A DNA stretch of 64,000 nucleotides from Lyophyllum atratum (Eukaryota; Basidiomycota; Agaricomycetes; Agaricales; Lyophyllaceae), in the NCBI GenBank assembly GCA_014905825.1, contig JACGCN010000012.1, positions 124,001 through 188,000 of the forward strand, written 5' to 3'. Below are positions 46,151 through 58,416 of the stretch, in pieces. The stretch's first letter is position 1. Each line of letters begins with the position of its first letter. The position numbers and the translations under genes were made by a program. The notes below the pieces were generated by a model. That model ran no database searches, was not told the origin of the DNA, and saw only the letters and a list, made by a program, of their open reading frames with translations.

Positions 46151-48570
46151 ATGTGTGGTTTGAAAGCTGTTGCCAAGCAAATCCAGCCCGAAGTTGATCG
46201 CCTCCGACAAAATACGAATTTCATGCCGCCCAGTCCAGCATACAGCTGGTTATGCGTGTTATGCTCAGCAGCTAATATCCTTTCTCATGCGGCGCGCCAC
46301 AAAGCCTCTCAAATTGCGCCACAAGCCGCTGTGTGCCTGCAACACCAGAGGGAAACAGTAACGCCTAAGCCAGCTCACCCTGTGCGGCCGAGCCCTAGAA
46401 GCGAAGATGCCCATGCATCACCTTCGCAGGAGTTTATAGCGAAACGGACCGTGTCTAAAGCTACTACTACTGCACGGCATCAGGATCCAGTTATCCCAAA
46501 TCGACCGATTGAAGTGGAGCCGATTGTAAAGTTGAAGCCTATCGCGCACGCTTTGCCCCCCGAGCCCGCCTTGGATAATATCCTAGCATCTTCCCTGATC
46601 ATTCCTCCGCAAGATACTGCAAGTGATTCTCTGGATACTCTGGAAAAGGTACCTACTACTATAAAGACATGGACCATTCAGGTTATACGATATCTATCCC
46701 AACTCTTCTTCGTACCCAGGAACCAGTGACGGACAATTCTCAAGAGTTCATTACGCCGATACGTAACCTCCAATCATCCAAAGTACCCTCGTCGCGGATT
46801 GGGAGGTTATTCCACTATGGAGGTACGTCAAACTCACCCATGTCATAGAGCTCAGGCTAAAAAACACCCAACAGGCCTCGCTGCTTCTCTTGGCTACGGT
46901 GCAGCTTCAGAAATTATCCGTCGCACCGGTGGTGCTTCGGAGGAGACTCAGTCGTCCGTGTTCATGACAGAAGCCAATATCAGGCGGCTAGTCTCTAAAC
47001 TATCTCAAATGCGTGGGGCCGCACTGAAACTTGGGCAATTTATGAGTATTCAAGGTCTGTTTCGTTGCTTAGGTCGGGTTTCGCCAAAGCTGACGAAAGG
47101 TGCCAGATACCCACGTCCTGCCAGCAGAAATAGACCAAATATTTCGGCGCGTGCAAGACAGCGCGCATTACATGCCCGATTGGCAAATGGAGGTGAGCTC
47201 TTTTCCTTCTTGCGGTTTCTACCATGCCTTTATCATGTCTTTAGAAAGTTATGAACGCGTCTCTGGGTCCCGACTGGGCGAAATCCTTTCAATCATTTGA
47301 ACGCCTCCCCTTCGCAGCTGCCTCGATAGGGCAAGTCCACGGCGCCGTTCTCGCCGCATCTGCATCCCCGACAGGACGCCCGGAGCCTGTTGCAGTGAAA
47401 ATCCAGTTCCCCAATATCGTGAACTCGATCGACAGCGACCTTAGCTACATCAAGCTCCTGCTGACGGCAGGGCGACTTCTTCCGAAAGGACTCTTCCTGG
47501 ATCGCAGCGTGCAGGTGTGCCAGACTGCTGTAAAGCTTGTTTTTGTCGTTGCTGATGATGGTCGTAGGTCTTGAAGGAGGAGCTTGCGGATGAATGTAAT
47601 TATACCCGCGAAGCGTCGTTCGCGAGGACGTTTGGCTCCCCATCTCACCTTGGTGGCGATAAACGGTTCAAGGTCCCGTGGGTGTGGGGAGGCAGCACCG
47701 AGTCAGTACTGGTGATGGAACGAGTCCATGGGACAAGTGTTGGCGACGCCGACATCAACGGTCTGAGTAAACAAGACCGAGACGACGTATGTCTGCAGCG
47801 TCTTGAATACTCTTCGACAACTAATGACGCGTTCGGAATATAGATCGCCGCGTGGATATTGGAATTGTGCCTCAAAGAACTTTTCGTGTTCAGAGCCATG
47901 CAGACTGATCCGAATTGGTCAAATTTCCTGTGGAATGCACAAACGCGACAGGTACAATTTCGTGGCCGAGACATCTATGATAACGAGGACTGACAAATGA
48001 ACACGGATAGGTGGAGCTCGTTGACTTTGGCGCATCGCGAGAGTACTCTAAGGAGTTCATGGACAACTGGCTTCGACTCCTCCAAGCCGCTGCGTCTGAG
48101 GATCGGGATGCATGCGTTGAGTGGAGTCGTAAGCTCGGCTACCTAACTGGCGAAGAAAATCAGGTCAGTTGCCCTAAGCAATCACAGCTTGTATCGAACG
48201 CTGATACCTAGACATGTTCACAGCTCATGCTGGACGCCCATATCAATTCGATGGTCCTCTTGGCCACGCCGTTCAAGTCCACCACCGCACAACCATTCTA
48301 TTTTGGGCAGGGCTCCGCCTGGTCTGAAATCACTGCACAGATTCGCGCTCAGATCCCTGTGATGCTCATGCACAGGCTCACTCCTCCCCCACGAGAAACC
48401 TATAGTCTCAACCGGTGAATAGTTTCCACCCTCAGCGCATCGTGCCCACTTCTGATCAGTCCCGCAGAAAACTCAGTGGTACCTTCCTGCTCGCTGCGCG
48501 TCTGGGTGCAACTATCGATACCAAGGCAGTCTGGGACCGTGTTGTATCCGAGTACCAATTTGGTCCATAG
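46151..48570 (+). CDS. COQ8: COQ8/ABC1-type atypical kinase for coenzyme Q synthesis
   Basis: Ten exons close to 636 aa: 46151-46648, 46720-46822, 46875-47054, 47107-47192, 47245-47514, 47568-47786, 47844-47951, 48011-48163, 48224-48414 and 48468-48570. The UbiB-family signature KxGQ is [11 protein letters not shown]; the Ala-rich loop is [20 protein letters not shown] carries the lysine; [18 protein letters not shown] has the metal-binding Asn and the DFG. The protein supports the mitochondrial CoQ synthome, probably through ATPase activity on lipid precursors. A ~200-residue Pro/Ser-rich N-terminal region precedes the kinase fold, as in other fungi. Confidence 0.92.
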
Positions 48571-48797
48571 GCAGTCTGGCGCATTAGTGCATGTCAAATC
48601 GAAGAGTATTCTCCATTAATTAATGTAATGCAATCCCCAACTCGTGCTATACCAATGATAGGAATTAGGAATACAGATGTCTGGCGTTGAACCCAGTAGG
48701 AGGAGAGATGTATCTCGCCTCGATTAGTCTAGGAAATGTAACTGATGAGAGTCGTGAATCCGGGGTGGTGTCCTGTCAGTCGTGGTATAGGCTGCCT

Positions 48798-49702
48798 TTA
48801 TTTCTGCTTCTTGGAGCCCTTAGCGCGCTTTGCTTCACGCTTGGCGTAGATCATGTCAGTGAAAGGGCTATAGGGTTTCGGTAAGCAAAGGATCACGTCT
48901 GAGAGAGGGGTTGGACATACCCTTCGTAACGGAGCGCGATAATATAGACAATGTAGACGTAGAGTGAAATCAGAAGACCCGCGGGGCGTTCGTACCTGAA
49001 ACACATTTGGACATCGTTGATATGTGTAGATTCAAAAAGTACACACCAGAGGGCTCCGGCGATGAAGCACATTGTGCTTCCAACATACATGGGATCCCGC
49101 AGGACGTTGAAAGGGAATCTATTTCGTAAAATCTGTCGTCAGTGAGAGTATGATAAATATAACAGCTACGTACCCTTCAACACGGTGGTCCATGAGGATG
49201 CCAAAGTAATCCCCAAGGAATGTCCCGGTTACTCCCAAAGCCCAGGTTGACGTAATGACGAATGTCTGCCCAACAATGAAGAGGGCTGCGGGCACGAACG
49301 TCGCGTAGGGTTCAGGAAGGATGGCCTTTCGCGGCTGCTCTTCCAGCGCACGATGGTATCTTATAAGATTCAGATGTAAGCTCAAAGGAAATCCCAAGAA
49401 AGTCACTAGTGCAACGCACAAAGAATCCCGGAGGATACCAAATGAGAAAATCATGACCGCGAGGAAGTAGCAGCCAGCCCGAGTGCTGCCTCCAAACAGA
49501 CGCGTAATAGTCTTGTTCCTGTACTCTATATGGACTCAATGAATACGAACAGAACGAAAATTCTTGGTGGCGGGATATACGTACCATTCTGAGCCACGAT
49601 GTTCCATGCGATGGGATTGAAGGCAATGGCGGCCAGGGCGAGGGTCAGAGATGACTTGTTAAAGTCTATCAGAGAATAAAGGTCGGCGGTGGAGACGGTC
49701 AT
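48798..49702 (-). CDS. OPI3: Phospholipid N-methyltransferase (OPI3/PEMT type)
   Basis: Five exons, 49702-49585, 49525-49174, 49118-49047, 48995-48921 and 48867-48798, give 228 aa. Multi-pass ER membrane enzyme that methylates phosphatidyl-monomethylethanolamine to phosphatidylcholine using S-adenosylmethionine. Seen: an N-terminal helix, FNPIAWNIVAQNEYRNK, SLHLNLIRYHRALEEQP, LGVTGTFLGDYFGI, then FPFNVLRDPMYVGSTMCF (the GxxxxNxLRDPMYxG SAM site), RPAGLLISLYVYIVY and a lysine-rich tail. Length fits fungal Opi3. Confidence 0.9.
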
Positions 49703-50130
49703 GGTGAGGCGGCGTGAAGGTCGTAAACGTCAACGTGAACTCGACAAGGAACCAAGTTGAATGCCACCTGAATGCCACTGTCACTGACAATTACCAAATT
49801 TTGAATTGAAGCTCACGTAAGCGACAGGCGGATTCCTCGTGAAATCCTCGAGGATAGGGTCTTCCAAGCGTGGGTTGAGGGATCTTGCAAGAATAGACCC
49901 CATACCACTGAATAGCAGACAGAAGAGATAATATGTATGTATATATTCCGGACAGCCCTATCCTACAACATCTGGTAGAACCAGTAAATCCCAAGTCCAC
50001 CTACTGCATCGGGCAAATGTGAAACGTAGAGCTATAAATTAAAACCAGTAACTGGTCTGCCCACCGACGACCCAACTAACCGCATGCGTATCGACCAGTA
50101 TCCCGAAAAGTGTCCTTTGCATGTGCTAGG
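49703..50130. other. Intergenic stretch, nothing recognised
   Basis: 428 bp between the OPI3 start and the UBE2S stop. No coding signal. Confidence 0.5.
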
Positions 50131-51216
50131 TCAAAGTCTCTTGAGGGCCTTCTTCCTCTTCTCAGCCCCCGTTGCAGCACCACCGGTGGCAGCCCTCTTG
50201 ACAGCCTTGGAGCCTGTGAGAGTGGGGGCAACAGCCATACCCATGCCTACAGTTGGGCCGGCCTTACCCCCGACGTTCGCATCTGCAGTGCTGAGAGGTG
50301 ATGGCGATGCGTGACGTTCCTTGTTCGGTGAAGCGACGCCCTCTTTCTCTGAAGGTAGGAGTTTGGAAGGCGGCGCAGGTGATGCGGATTTTCGAGTTAC
50401 GATCGGGAGAGTGAATATTGAGGAGGAAGATGTGGATGGTGTGGGTGTCTGTGTGGACGGCGCGGGCGCTGTGCTTTTGGTCGATGTTGAACCGGAGGAT
50501 GACGCCTCTGGCGCTGGTGTGTCAAATTCAATGGGCCGTGTTCGTGGTGTGGCATGGACACTCGTGATCAGCTTCGCTCGATCACAATAGCTCGAGTAGT
50601 TCTCCAACAACAGCTTCCCCGCTTCTTCGTCCAAAGCCGATTCGGGGTTGGGGTAGATGAGGAGGCACTTCACGGTCACCAGGATGTGTTCGATACCGTA
50701 TGTTGATTTCCAATCTTTCTTGAGCGTATTCACACAGATTTCTCCTGTGTTCGAGACGTTGGGATGAAAAATTTTGGTTGCGAACCAACCTGTAGTTTTC
50801 AACGTCAGTCAAGCCATCAAAGTAAGAGTCAGGGTGAAATACAGTACGACGTACATTTTGGCGGAGCAGCAGGGAATTCTTCAGTGAATTTAAACTTCAC
50901 CTTGAAGTATCCTCCAGCGTATGGTGTATCCTCTGCCATAGACAAATTAAGGTTGGTCAGCCACCCGGTTAAATTCAACCACATGGGACGCGTCCGGACG
51001 CGACGCCCTGCCCGACAGACTCACCAGGACCTTGGATAATTCCCGTCACGTCCAACATATCTTCTTCGCTTGTCTGAATACGGATGCCCCCAGGTGGGCT
51101 CTTTTTGAGCTCACTCAGTTCGCGCATGATGCGGCGTAGGGCTGTAGGTGGCAGAGACTATGAAAGGAGGATTCGTCAAAGCCGAGAAGTAGACATCAGT
51201 GGTGCGGACATACCAT
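50131..51216 (-). CDS. UBE2S: Ubiquitin-conjugating enzyme E2 S
   Basis: Exons 51216-51214, 51157-51025, 50932-50855 and 50789-50131 give 290 aa. The first exon would be the start codon alone, followed by a GTATGT intron; it joins to [19 protein letters not shown], the usual E2S N-terminus. The catalytic core shows [20 protein letters not shown] (Cys accepts ubiquitin), and [19 protein letters not shown] follows. The ~140-residue Ser/Pro/Ala tail ends with a basic KRKKALKRL, equivalent to the APC/C-binding tail of animal UBE2S, which extends K11-linked chains. The alternative start at the internal Met (MRELSEL) is possible. Confidence 0.9.
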
Positions 51217-52401
51217 GACTTATAGAATGGCGTAGTGGACGATGTGTAGCACAACAGTGGAACGTTGAGACCAAGTTGAGGTTCGTCTGACAGAAACACT
51301 GAACATGCCGGAGTTTAAATATAGGCACGTGACATGGACCCTTCCATTGTTCCCGGACTTTTTTTCTGCCCTTTAAGTTTGTGTTTCACCACCGGCAGCC
51401 ACCACCGCGTCGCATTTGAAAACCCAAACGTGTCATGAACTTACAATTGATATCTCCTCAAACGATCTCCTGTTCAGCATCAGCATTTTCCACCTCGGAG
51501 GTTATTGGTGCCTCATGACGTCTAGCTGAAACAAATTCACGATCGAGGGTGCGTTTTGGTCCTACGCAAATGTTAAGCGTCCGCTTGTACCATAACTTAA
51601 ATCCTTTACAGACACCCAGCAAGACGTGTTTCAATGCGATAAATAGGACGAGGTGCGAACTCGACCTCGCTGACGAGTCAGAAAACCTAACCCTAAATCA
51701 AGGCTCCGTTACCTGAGACCTCAACTGACAAAACCCCAATAGTTTGCCAATAGTGCAAAATAATTCAACGGTCAAAGCAAGCAGCGCTCAATCAAGAAGC
51801 TGATTTCTCTTCTCCAAACGCGATGAAAACAAAAAAACGGATTTTTGCGAATCTATTTCGCGGTTCTTTTCACGCCTGTGCGTTGGTCCATTATAGAAGC
51901 ACTCCTAATGGTGCTGTCAAGGGTGTCACCCCTTAGGTAAGAGCTACAGCCCTCATGAGCACGACTCACAGACTTGTTGTTCTCCGTGAATCAACGATCA
52001 TAGCCTCACGAGACTTGCCGGGCTCGGGAGAACCATTATAGCTTGCGCCACTGTTGGCTTAGGTGACCACCAAATAATTTCAGAAGTACATCATACACTA
52101 GGTCACGGCGAAGCTGGATCCCAGGATCCACGGCCACGAGAAGACCCCAAAGCATCTGCTGGTGCGATGTATCGTAACAGTTCAATTGAAGACGATCTCG
52201 AACTCGCTTTTTCCCTGATGCCTGGCCAAAATGTTCTGCAACAATCTCGCTTCCTACTTCTCAACCACATCTCGGCGAGCATTCCGGTTTTTTTTGACCA
52301 CATTGCCTCGCTTCTCGATTCGCAGCAAGAATACTCAACATATCTCAATTCTCGAAATTGACGTATCGCAAATCCATAACCGGGTATCGAACAAGCCTCA
52401 T
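51217..52401. other. Intergenic stretch, no gene supported
   Basis: 1.2 kb without recognisable genes. Open frames at 52103-52429 and on the plus strand are short and overlap the end of the hydrolase gene. Confidence 0.5.
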
Positions 52402-53271
52402 TTACAACGAAGGTATCTTTCCTGGCCAAAAGGCAGGCCCTCCCTTATTCTCCTTGTACCACGGCCCATCATGTGCCAGGAGTACCCTGGCGCGTGGTAT
52501 CTCAGTCAACTTCCTGATGCAGCTAATGTGCTTCTCTGCCGCCTCCGGATCGAGATGAGCGCATCTGTAAAAGCCTTCCACGTTCCTATTGACAGCGATG
52601 TTCCCTTTCCCGGTAATAAGATCCCAGTGATGCGCACTATCGCCGGCGAGGTAGATCCAAGCGCCATCGCCAGACGTGCGGGCGAGCACGTTGATGTGAC
52701 CAGGAAGATGACCAGCTGCGTTGACGATGTATAGACTGCCATCGCCGTAGAAGTCAAGAGCGCGGGGGAATGGCCCCAAGGGCTGCCATTCTGCTGGCGA
52801 GAGGTATGTGGTGCGTGTGGAGGGGAGCTCGAATACGGCGAGGGGTGTAGCGCTGTGAACACTTCTAGCGCCGTCCCCAACAACGAAGGAACTGTCTGGA
52901 AATTTCGTGGGATCTCCCACGTGGTCGAAGTGGATGTGGGAGAGACAGACGGTGGAGATATCGGAAGGCGAGGTGCCGCCCTTTGCAAGGGAGTCCACAA
53001 CGTCCTGGGGGATATCTAGTGGGAAGCTCTTTTTGACCATTTCCAAGACATTCGGTGGAAAGTTCTCCCAATCTTTGCGGATGCCAAGGTCGAACACGAA
53101 TTTTTTGTGGTTGGTGGAGTGCTGCAGGAGGAATGAGAGTGAGGGCACCCACTCGGCGGTGCCTGGGGTGGCACTGGTAGTGAAGCCTGTCCACGTTAGC
53201 TCAATCATCCCTGCTTCAAGCGCAGAGACGTCGCAGTATGCCTGGTCAGCACTCGGGGGAGGAAGTGACAT
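52402..53271 (-). CDS. Metallo-beta-lactamase-fold hydrolase (lactonase-like)
   Basis: A single-exon frame of 289 aa starting MSLPPPSADQAY. The zinc-binding motif HxHxDH is present in VCLSHIHFDHVGDPTKF; AAGHLPGHINVL gives the next His, YLAGDSAHHW the bridging Asp, and VLLAHDGPWY the last His. This set matches the N-acyl-homoserine-lactonase-like branch of the family, cytosolic and without a signal peptide. The substrate is unknown. Confidence 0.88.
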   Translation of the reverse strand: MSLPPPSADQAYCDVSALEAGMIELTWTGFTTSATPGTAEWVPSLSFLLQHSTNHKKFVFDLGIRKDWENFPPNVLEMVKKSFPLDIPQDVVDSLAKGGTSPSDISTVCLSHIHFDHVGDPTKFPDSSFVVGDGARSVHSATPLAVFELPSTRTTYLSPAEWQPLGPFPRALDFYGDGSLYIVNAAGHLPGHINVLARTSGDGAWIYLAGDSAHHWDLITGKGNIAVNRNVEGFYRCAHLDPEAAEKHISCIRKLTEIPRARVLLAHDGPWYKENKGGPAFWPGKIPSL

Positions 53272-53781
53272 GTTGGGTTTATTGCTCTAAACACCTGTAG
53301 GACGCGTGAATATACTGCAAGGCCACAGTCCAGTAAAATCATCGCCCACCTTGACTGTTGGGAGTCGGCAAAGAGGTAGGAAAGCTCATCCCAGAGTATC
53401 TTGTTAAATGGCTCGGTCTGCACCCAGGGAACGATTGATAATTCATCACTAGGCGTGATCATGATAGCCTCGTCTCCCCTCAAATAGAACGATGAGAATT
53501 CCAAATAGTCAGATGCTGATTCTTCTTGCGAAAAGACCGTGGCATTTCACAGTCACCCTGTACACGAGGTCGTCTGATGTCGAGTGTACTTAGTAGCTGT
53601 CCATGAAGCTCCTATGTCCATGGCAGTTTGATCAATCCCAATGTCCGAATGCTGATAATGAAATGATAGTAAATCGGGTACGTGGGCTTATACTTTTGCC
53701 CTGTCAAAGCGAGAAGTGGACACCTCGGTCACAAATTAGCCTTCTTGAAAGACGCAGAGCCGACAGTGTGAGAAGGACGGG
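53272..53781. other. Intergenic stretch, nothing recognised
   Basis: Upstream of the hydrolase gene. No coding signal beyond short frames. Confidence 0.5.
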
Positions 53782-54204
53782 TTACACAAGTGCAGCAGAC
53801 CAGGCCCCAAATAAATCCGGAGAGCGTGGACCGTCGCTCAGTATCTGCTTGTCCTGCATGAACTTGTAGGAGCTTGTCCGATAGTCGCGCACGCCGAATC
53901 CTTTCGCAGATCGTAATCCGAACAAGGCTGGATTCCGGAAGTCAGGTGGCTGCAGTACGCTCGAAATACCCAGGTCAAGGGGTAGGGGCATCACGATCTG
54001 CGCGGGGGTCAAGATTTACACCAGTCGAGAGAAGATACGTAAGTAGTGAAGAACGGAGGAGTCGGGCATTGAAATAGACCTTCCACGAGTCACGACTGCT
54101 GCGTAGCGTCGCGTCGATTATTATTTGCACCTCCAACTCGGACCCCAGGCCACGGACCTTTCTGCCGTACTGCACAGCGCGGAGCCTAAACGGCCAAGAT
54201 ATTT
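53782..54204 (-). CDS. Uncertain two-exon open frame downstream of the STAND gene
   Basis: A frame around 54204-54087 (QYGRKVRGLGSELEVQI then SSRDSWK) ends at a GTCTAT donor, and a GCGCAG acceptor leads in phase 0 to a second exon closing at 53782 (LPLDLGISSVLQPPDF, later DYRTSSYKFMQDKQ). It has no ATG and no known family. It could be a relic or a missed small gene. Confidence 0.25.
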
Positions 54205-57200
54205 CTACACAGACGCAATATACAAAACGATCTCAACACTCTGGACATAATTCATCCAACCACTACACATTGCCTTAGGATACACTGATACGGTGTCACC
54301 GCACTGAATGCCCGTTAGCCAAGCATTTAAACCAGGTGTGGGATCTCTCGGTTCCCATATGTTTGTGTGCGAGCGACTGTCGGGATTTGCATGTACATTG
54401 CGTTGGATTTCGCGGCGTGCGACTGATGGAGCAGATGTTCCTGCTTCGAACCAAGTGTACGAGTGGGTGTACGTGCCTTGCCACTCTGTGTTGCTGGTGC
54501 TCCAGCCTGAAGTCGTTTTATCAATCAGCACTCAGGATTGCAGGACACGCGTGAACGGACCTTGGTCATGCGAGACTGTCGTAAAGATAATTCTGCGTAC
54601 AGGGGATTCTTGCGTCGATTCGATTGGCTCCGTGCAGACATAGGGAATTTCTTCCGAGCCTTCTTCAATGACGATGGCTTCCTGACATCGAGCCAAAAGC
54701 ACCATCCAGTATTCTGCGTGATCGAAAATGATGCGAACAACGCTGATGGGCACACGAAAGCGGTCCTGGAGCAGGACAGACACCTGCAATACATCCTCCT
54801 TGGTTCTGCGGGATTTTATGTGACCGGCATCCGATTCTATCCCGGCACGGACTTGGGCATACCACGGTTTGGAAACTGCCCACTCAAGATGGGTAACATC
54901 GAGGTAGCCACACTCATGTGGGGAAGCACCCTGGTTGAGTAGAACCTGGACTATATCGTCGGAGCGCTGGTCCAGAGCCATGTGAAGCGGTGCGAGGCCT
55001 GAATACTGCTTAGCATTTACATCACATCCTGAGTCTACCAAAATCTCGACGGCAGAGAACGACCTAGCCCTGAGGGCGTGATGCAGCGGGGTCATCCCAC
55101 TCCTATCCATTGTGTTGACCTCTTCACCATGGTCAATGAGCAGGCGGAGGACATCAGCACGCCCGGATTGTGCCGCGCAGTGGATGAGGCTGTACTCGTC
55201 GCCGTGGGGCCTCGAGTACACGACGTGCGCACCGCACTGCAGCATGATATCAACTGCGTTAACGTCGGTGCCGCACGTAATTGCGAGGTAGATCGGAGGG
55301 AACAGGAGATGGTTAAGCCTGTAATGCATCGCAGCTTTGTTGACATCAGCACCCGCGTCCAGGAGCATCTTGATCATTGCCAGGTTGTTTTCGAGCGTCG
55401 CGATCATGAGAGGCGTTCCGCAATAGAAGTAGGCACGATCTTTCAGGTGAGGATACATCTCTGTCAGACGCTTCACAAGCCAGACAGGCCCCGAGCGTAT
55501 GAGTGGGGTCAGGATTCGATTTACCTCCACATCTAGAGTAGTGCCCCTGAAAGATTCCAGTGATCGACCCCTCGTTCCCGGCCACACACCCAATTTCATT
55601 CCTTCTCCCTCCAAAAAACCGGAGAACTGACGACGACTTTGATGAGAGGCAAGATGAGAGCTGTTGAAGACAAAGTCATGTAGCTGGGTGAAAAAATGGT
55701 CATCCTGGTCCTTGACTGCAGAAACATGGCTAATCCACGAATCTGCTGCATATGTGATAAATGGATGTGCCGCTAGACGTGACTCTAGTTCTTCTGCTGA
55801 GGAACAAGGGCCTGAAGAAAAGTCATCCAGTAGAAGATAGGAAAACGTCAATGTAGCTAGACTTTTGTGAAGATGTTCGAAGGTATTCATGTAGTAACCA
55901 CCATGTTCGGTAGCCTTCTTGAGATCCGTTGAAAATAGAAACTCCTAGAAGGTGGCGAAAGTGATAAGTAGTGTCTCTTTTGAATCAAAAAATCAATTAC
56001 CTGAACGGAGTTATGTGAAATCGACACTGTGCCTTCCTCATTGTCGTACCATACCAGTGCGCTGCAGCACTCTAGTATATATTCCTCCCTTGGCAGTTCG
56101 AAATCGGCATTGAGTTTCCGAGAACCAGCCTCCACCATAATGGCTTCGGCGAGTTGTGAGAGAAGTAAAGGATGACCTGCACCGACCAGCCATCGCAGAC
56201 TCCGCTGAGCCACGTTTGCTCCACTAGTTTCATCCTGGGGAAGCATTCTTATGTAGGTCTCAGATAAACCCTTCGGCAGATTTTGAAGTGTGCTATCGAT
56301 GTCCTTCAGCAATACATGATTTCTTAGGAGTTCTAGTTGTAGATCAACCCATCGGAACCTGATAAACTGTCAGCGCGAACTGAAAGTCACTGAGAACACA
56401 AGAAGGTAACGTACATGCCGTCTGCCCTGTCTAGAAGAGTGTTCTTTATCTTGTCCTTCACATGCTCAGGCAGAGCCTGAAGTCTCTTTCGTTTCTCGAG
56501 CTGGACAGATACGTGGCGTGCGATATCATGTTGCATACTTCCTTGATGGTCTGTGAGAGCGATCTCTGTCATATTTACACCGTTGCCGAAGATTTCAAGG
56601 ATGTCTTGCTCCCTTCGGCTGGTGACAAACAGAGAGATACGATCACTTTGTGGAGCCAATTGCACGAGCTCGCCGAGCAAATCTTCTCTCTCATCGCGGC
56701 TACACTCATCCAAAGCATCAATCACGATGAACACTCGGCGCCAATGAGATGTCGCACACGCCCGGCGCAGCAGGTCCACGAGGTCGTCTAGAATTGAGGG
56801 GGGACTCTCTCCACGGGACTGTTTGCCTGATAGGTCCTCCAATATATCGCTGGAGTCGGAGCCCTCGCAGTGCTTCAGCAGTTGAGCGAGAAGTGTGCGC
56901 AGAACATTGATGGGGTCCGTGCTTTCGCTATTGGAAAAGTCGCAAAAATGGAATAATGTAATTTCCTCGGATGATTTACGCCTCCACAGGTAGTCGATCA
57001 CCGAGGACCTGTCATTCATGTTAGATGAGGTCATATTGTCCCGTAGCCAGAAGAAAGTAGGCGTACACAAGAACGCTCTTCCCGCTTCCCGCTGCAGGTC
57101 TACGTTAGTGAAATGTATATAAGCGATGTCCAGAACTCACAAATGCCGTAAAGCCACAGAGACGATCCGGGGGAAGAGAGCCATGGCTCAAGGAGCCCGT

Positions 57201-57909
57201 CACGGGCGATCCATTCGCAGGTACCAGCTTGCCACTGATTTCTTAATGCCTTGTACCTAGAGTTCTGGTCGACTGGTGCCAACCATTTGACGGTAGATTT
57301 GATAGTGTCCTCTGCATCGACATGTCACTGAGGATTGGCAACAATACAACACCGGCGACATACTTTGATTGTGGGTAGCTTTCTCCTTCTCGATTCTTTG
57401 TTGCTCCAGACGTATGTCTACGATGGCATTCCCGTTATCGGTTACCTTGGCTCTAAGAGCCAGTTCAATCAAGTGGCGAGCAAAGTCGAAAGACAGTCGA
57501 CGCACGCTGTGTACACCTGGACGATCGCAAGAAATGATGACCGTTGCCTCTCGAGTTTCAGCTGCAGCTCGCCGACCTCCGCCTCATCTTTCGCGGCCCA
57601 GAGAGCCTGCTTCCAGACATTTTTCAATCTGCTTTTGCCAAATTTCGATCGCACGGCATCCAAAGTTCCCGAGCATTCGTTTACGTGGTTTCTCAGCTGT
57701 AAGAGACTGTCACCCTGAGGTGAGCGAGAGTTTTCTATTTTGCCGATAAGAGCTTTTAGATCGATGAGTGTCTTCGCGAGGAGATCCAATTCCGTCATGA
57801 GTTTTGAACAGGAGTCACCGGCTTTGCGAAACTTTTGTACAAAGTCATAGACGGCTTTTGCTTGTGCGATAAGCTGTGGAATGGCGGTGATTATAGAGAC
57901 TGGATCCAT
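54205..57909 (-). CDS. STAND/NLR-like receptor: fungal N-terminal domain, NACHT, ankyrin repeats, C-terminal WFEA domain
   Basis: Eight exons close to 1,105 aa: 57909-57515, 57452-57364, 57311-57141, 57091-57067, 57008-56415, 56358-56001, 55944-54561 and 54506-54205. Residues 1-130 form the helical domain found at the start of many fungal STAND proteins (MDPVSIITAIPQLIAQAKAV). The NACHT domain has Walker A GISGSGKSVLV, placed on a 25-nt exon, and Walker B VFIVIDALDECS, then SLFVTSRREQDI. At least five ankyrin repeats follow (GTPLMIATLENNLAMI, SLIHCAAQSGRADVLRLL, TPLHHALRARSFSAVEIL). The tail (YTHSYTWFEAG, later CSGWMNYVQSVEIVLY) matches a C-terminal module common in agaricomycete receptors. 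Such proteins act in self/non-self recognition and programmed cell death. Confidence 0.9.
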
Positions 57910-58416
57910 ATGGTGCGAGGACAAGTTGAGTTGTCATTCGTCTGTCACTTTCCTGACTTCCGGCTCGCGAGGGTGGTTAGGTGATGTTACCGCATTGGTA
58001 CCGAAATGACAGCAGAGGCCGTACTATGTGCGCTACGGCCACAGAGCGTACTGTCCATTTATATCGATTAGAGCGCTAATGAGGAATAAAATTCTGGATT
58101 CAGTGCAGCGGGACGCGTATGAATTTCGTCACTCACCACGACAGGAATATTGCATGTTAGAATTACGGTGGAGCGAATTCAAGGTTGAGATGCCTTGGCC
58201 TAGTCTCTGTGAGTCCTAGAGATTGGACAGAACACCATATCAGTCCTTCCTGAGCGCTTCAATTGGCGCTTTAGCATTGGCAGCCGTGCTTGACAAGTGA
58301 CAAGGATGATGTTACATAATCCGGTATTCGGACCGTAATCCCGACCTACGACGATCTTATCATTTGAAAGATAAAAGATTTGGCTTCTACTACTAGTAAT
58401 TCGTCCCTCATTCTTA
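57910..58416. promoter_or_regulatory. Bidirectional intergenic region
   Basis: 507 bp between the divergent STAND and short-chain dehydrogenase genes. No specific sites recognised. Confidence 0.4.

Noticed and set aside
51690..51705. Telomere-like CCTAACCCTAA (also near 19520)
   Set aside because: Only about two units each, too short to be an interstitial telomeric tract.
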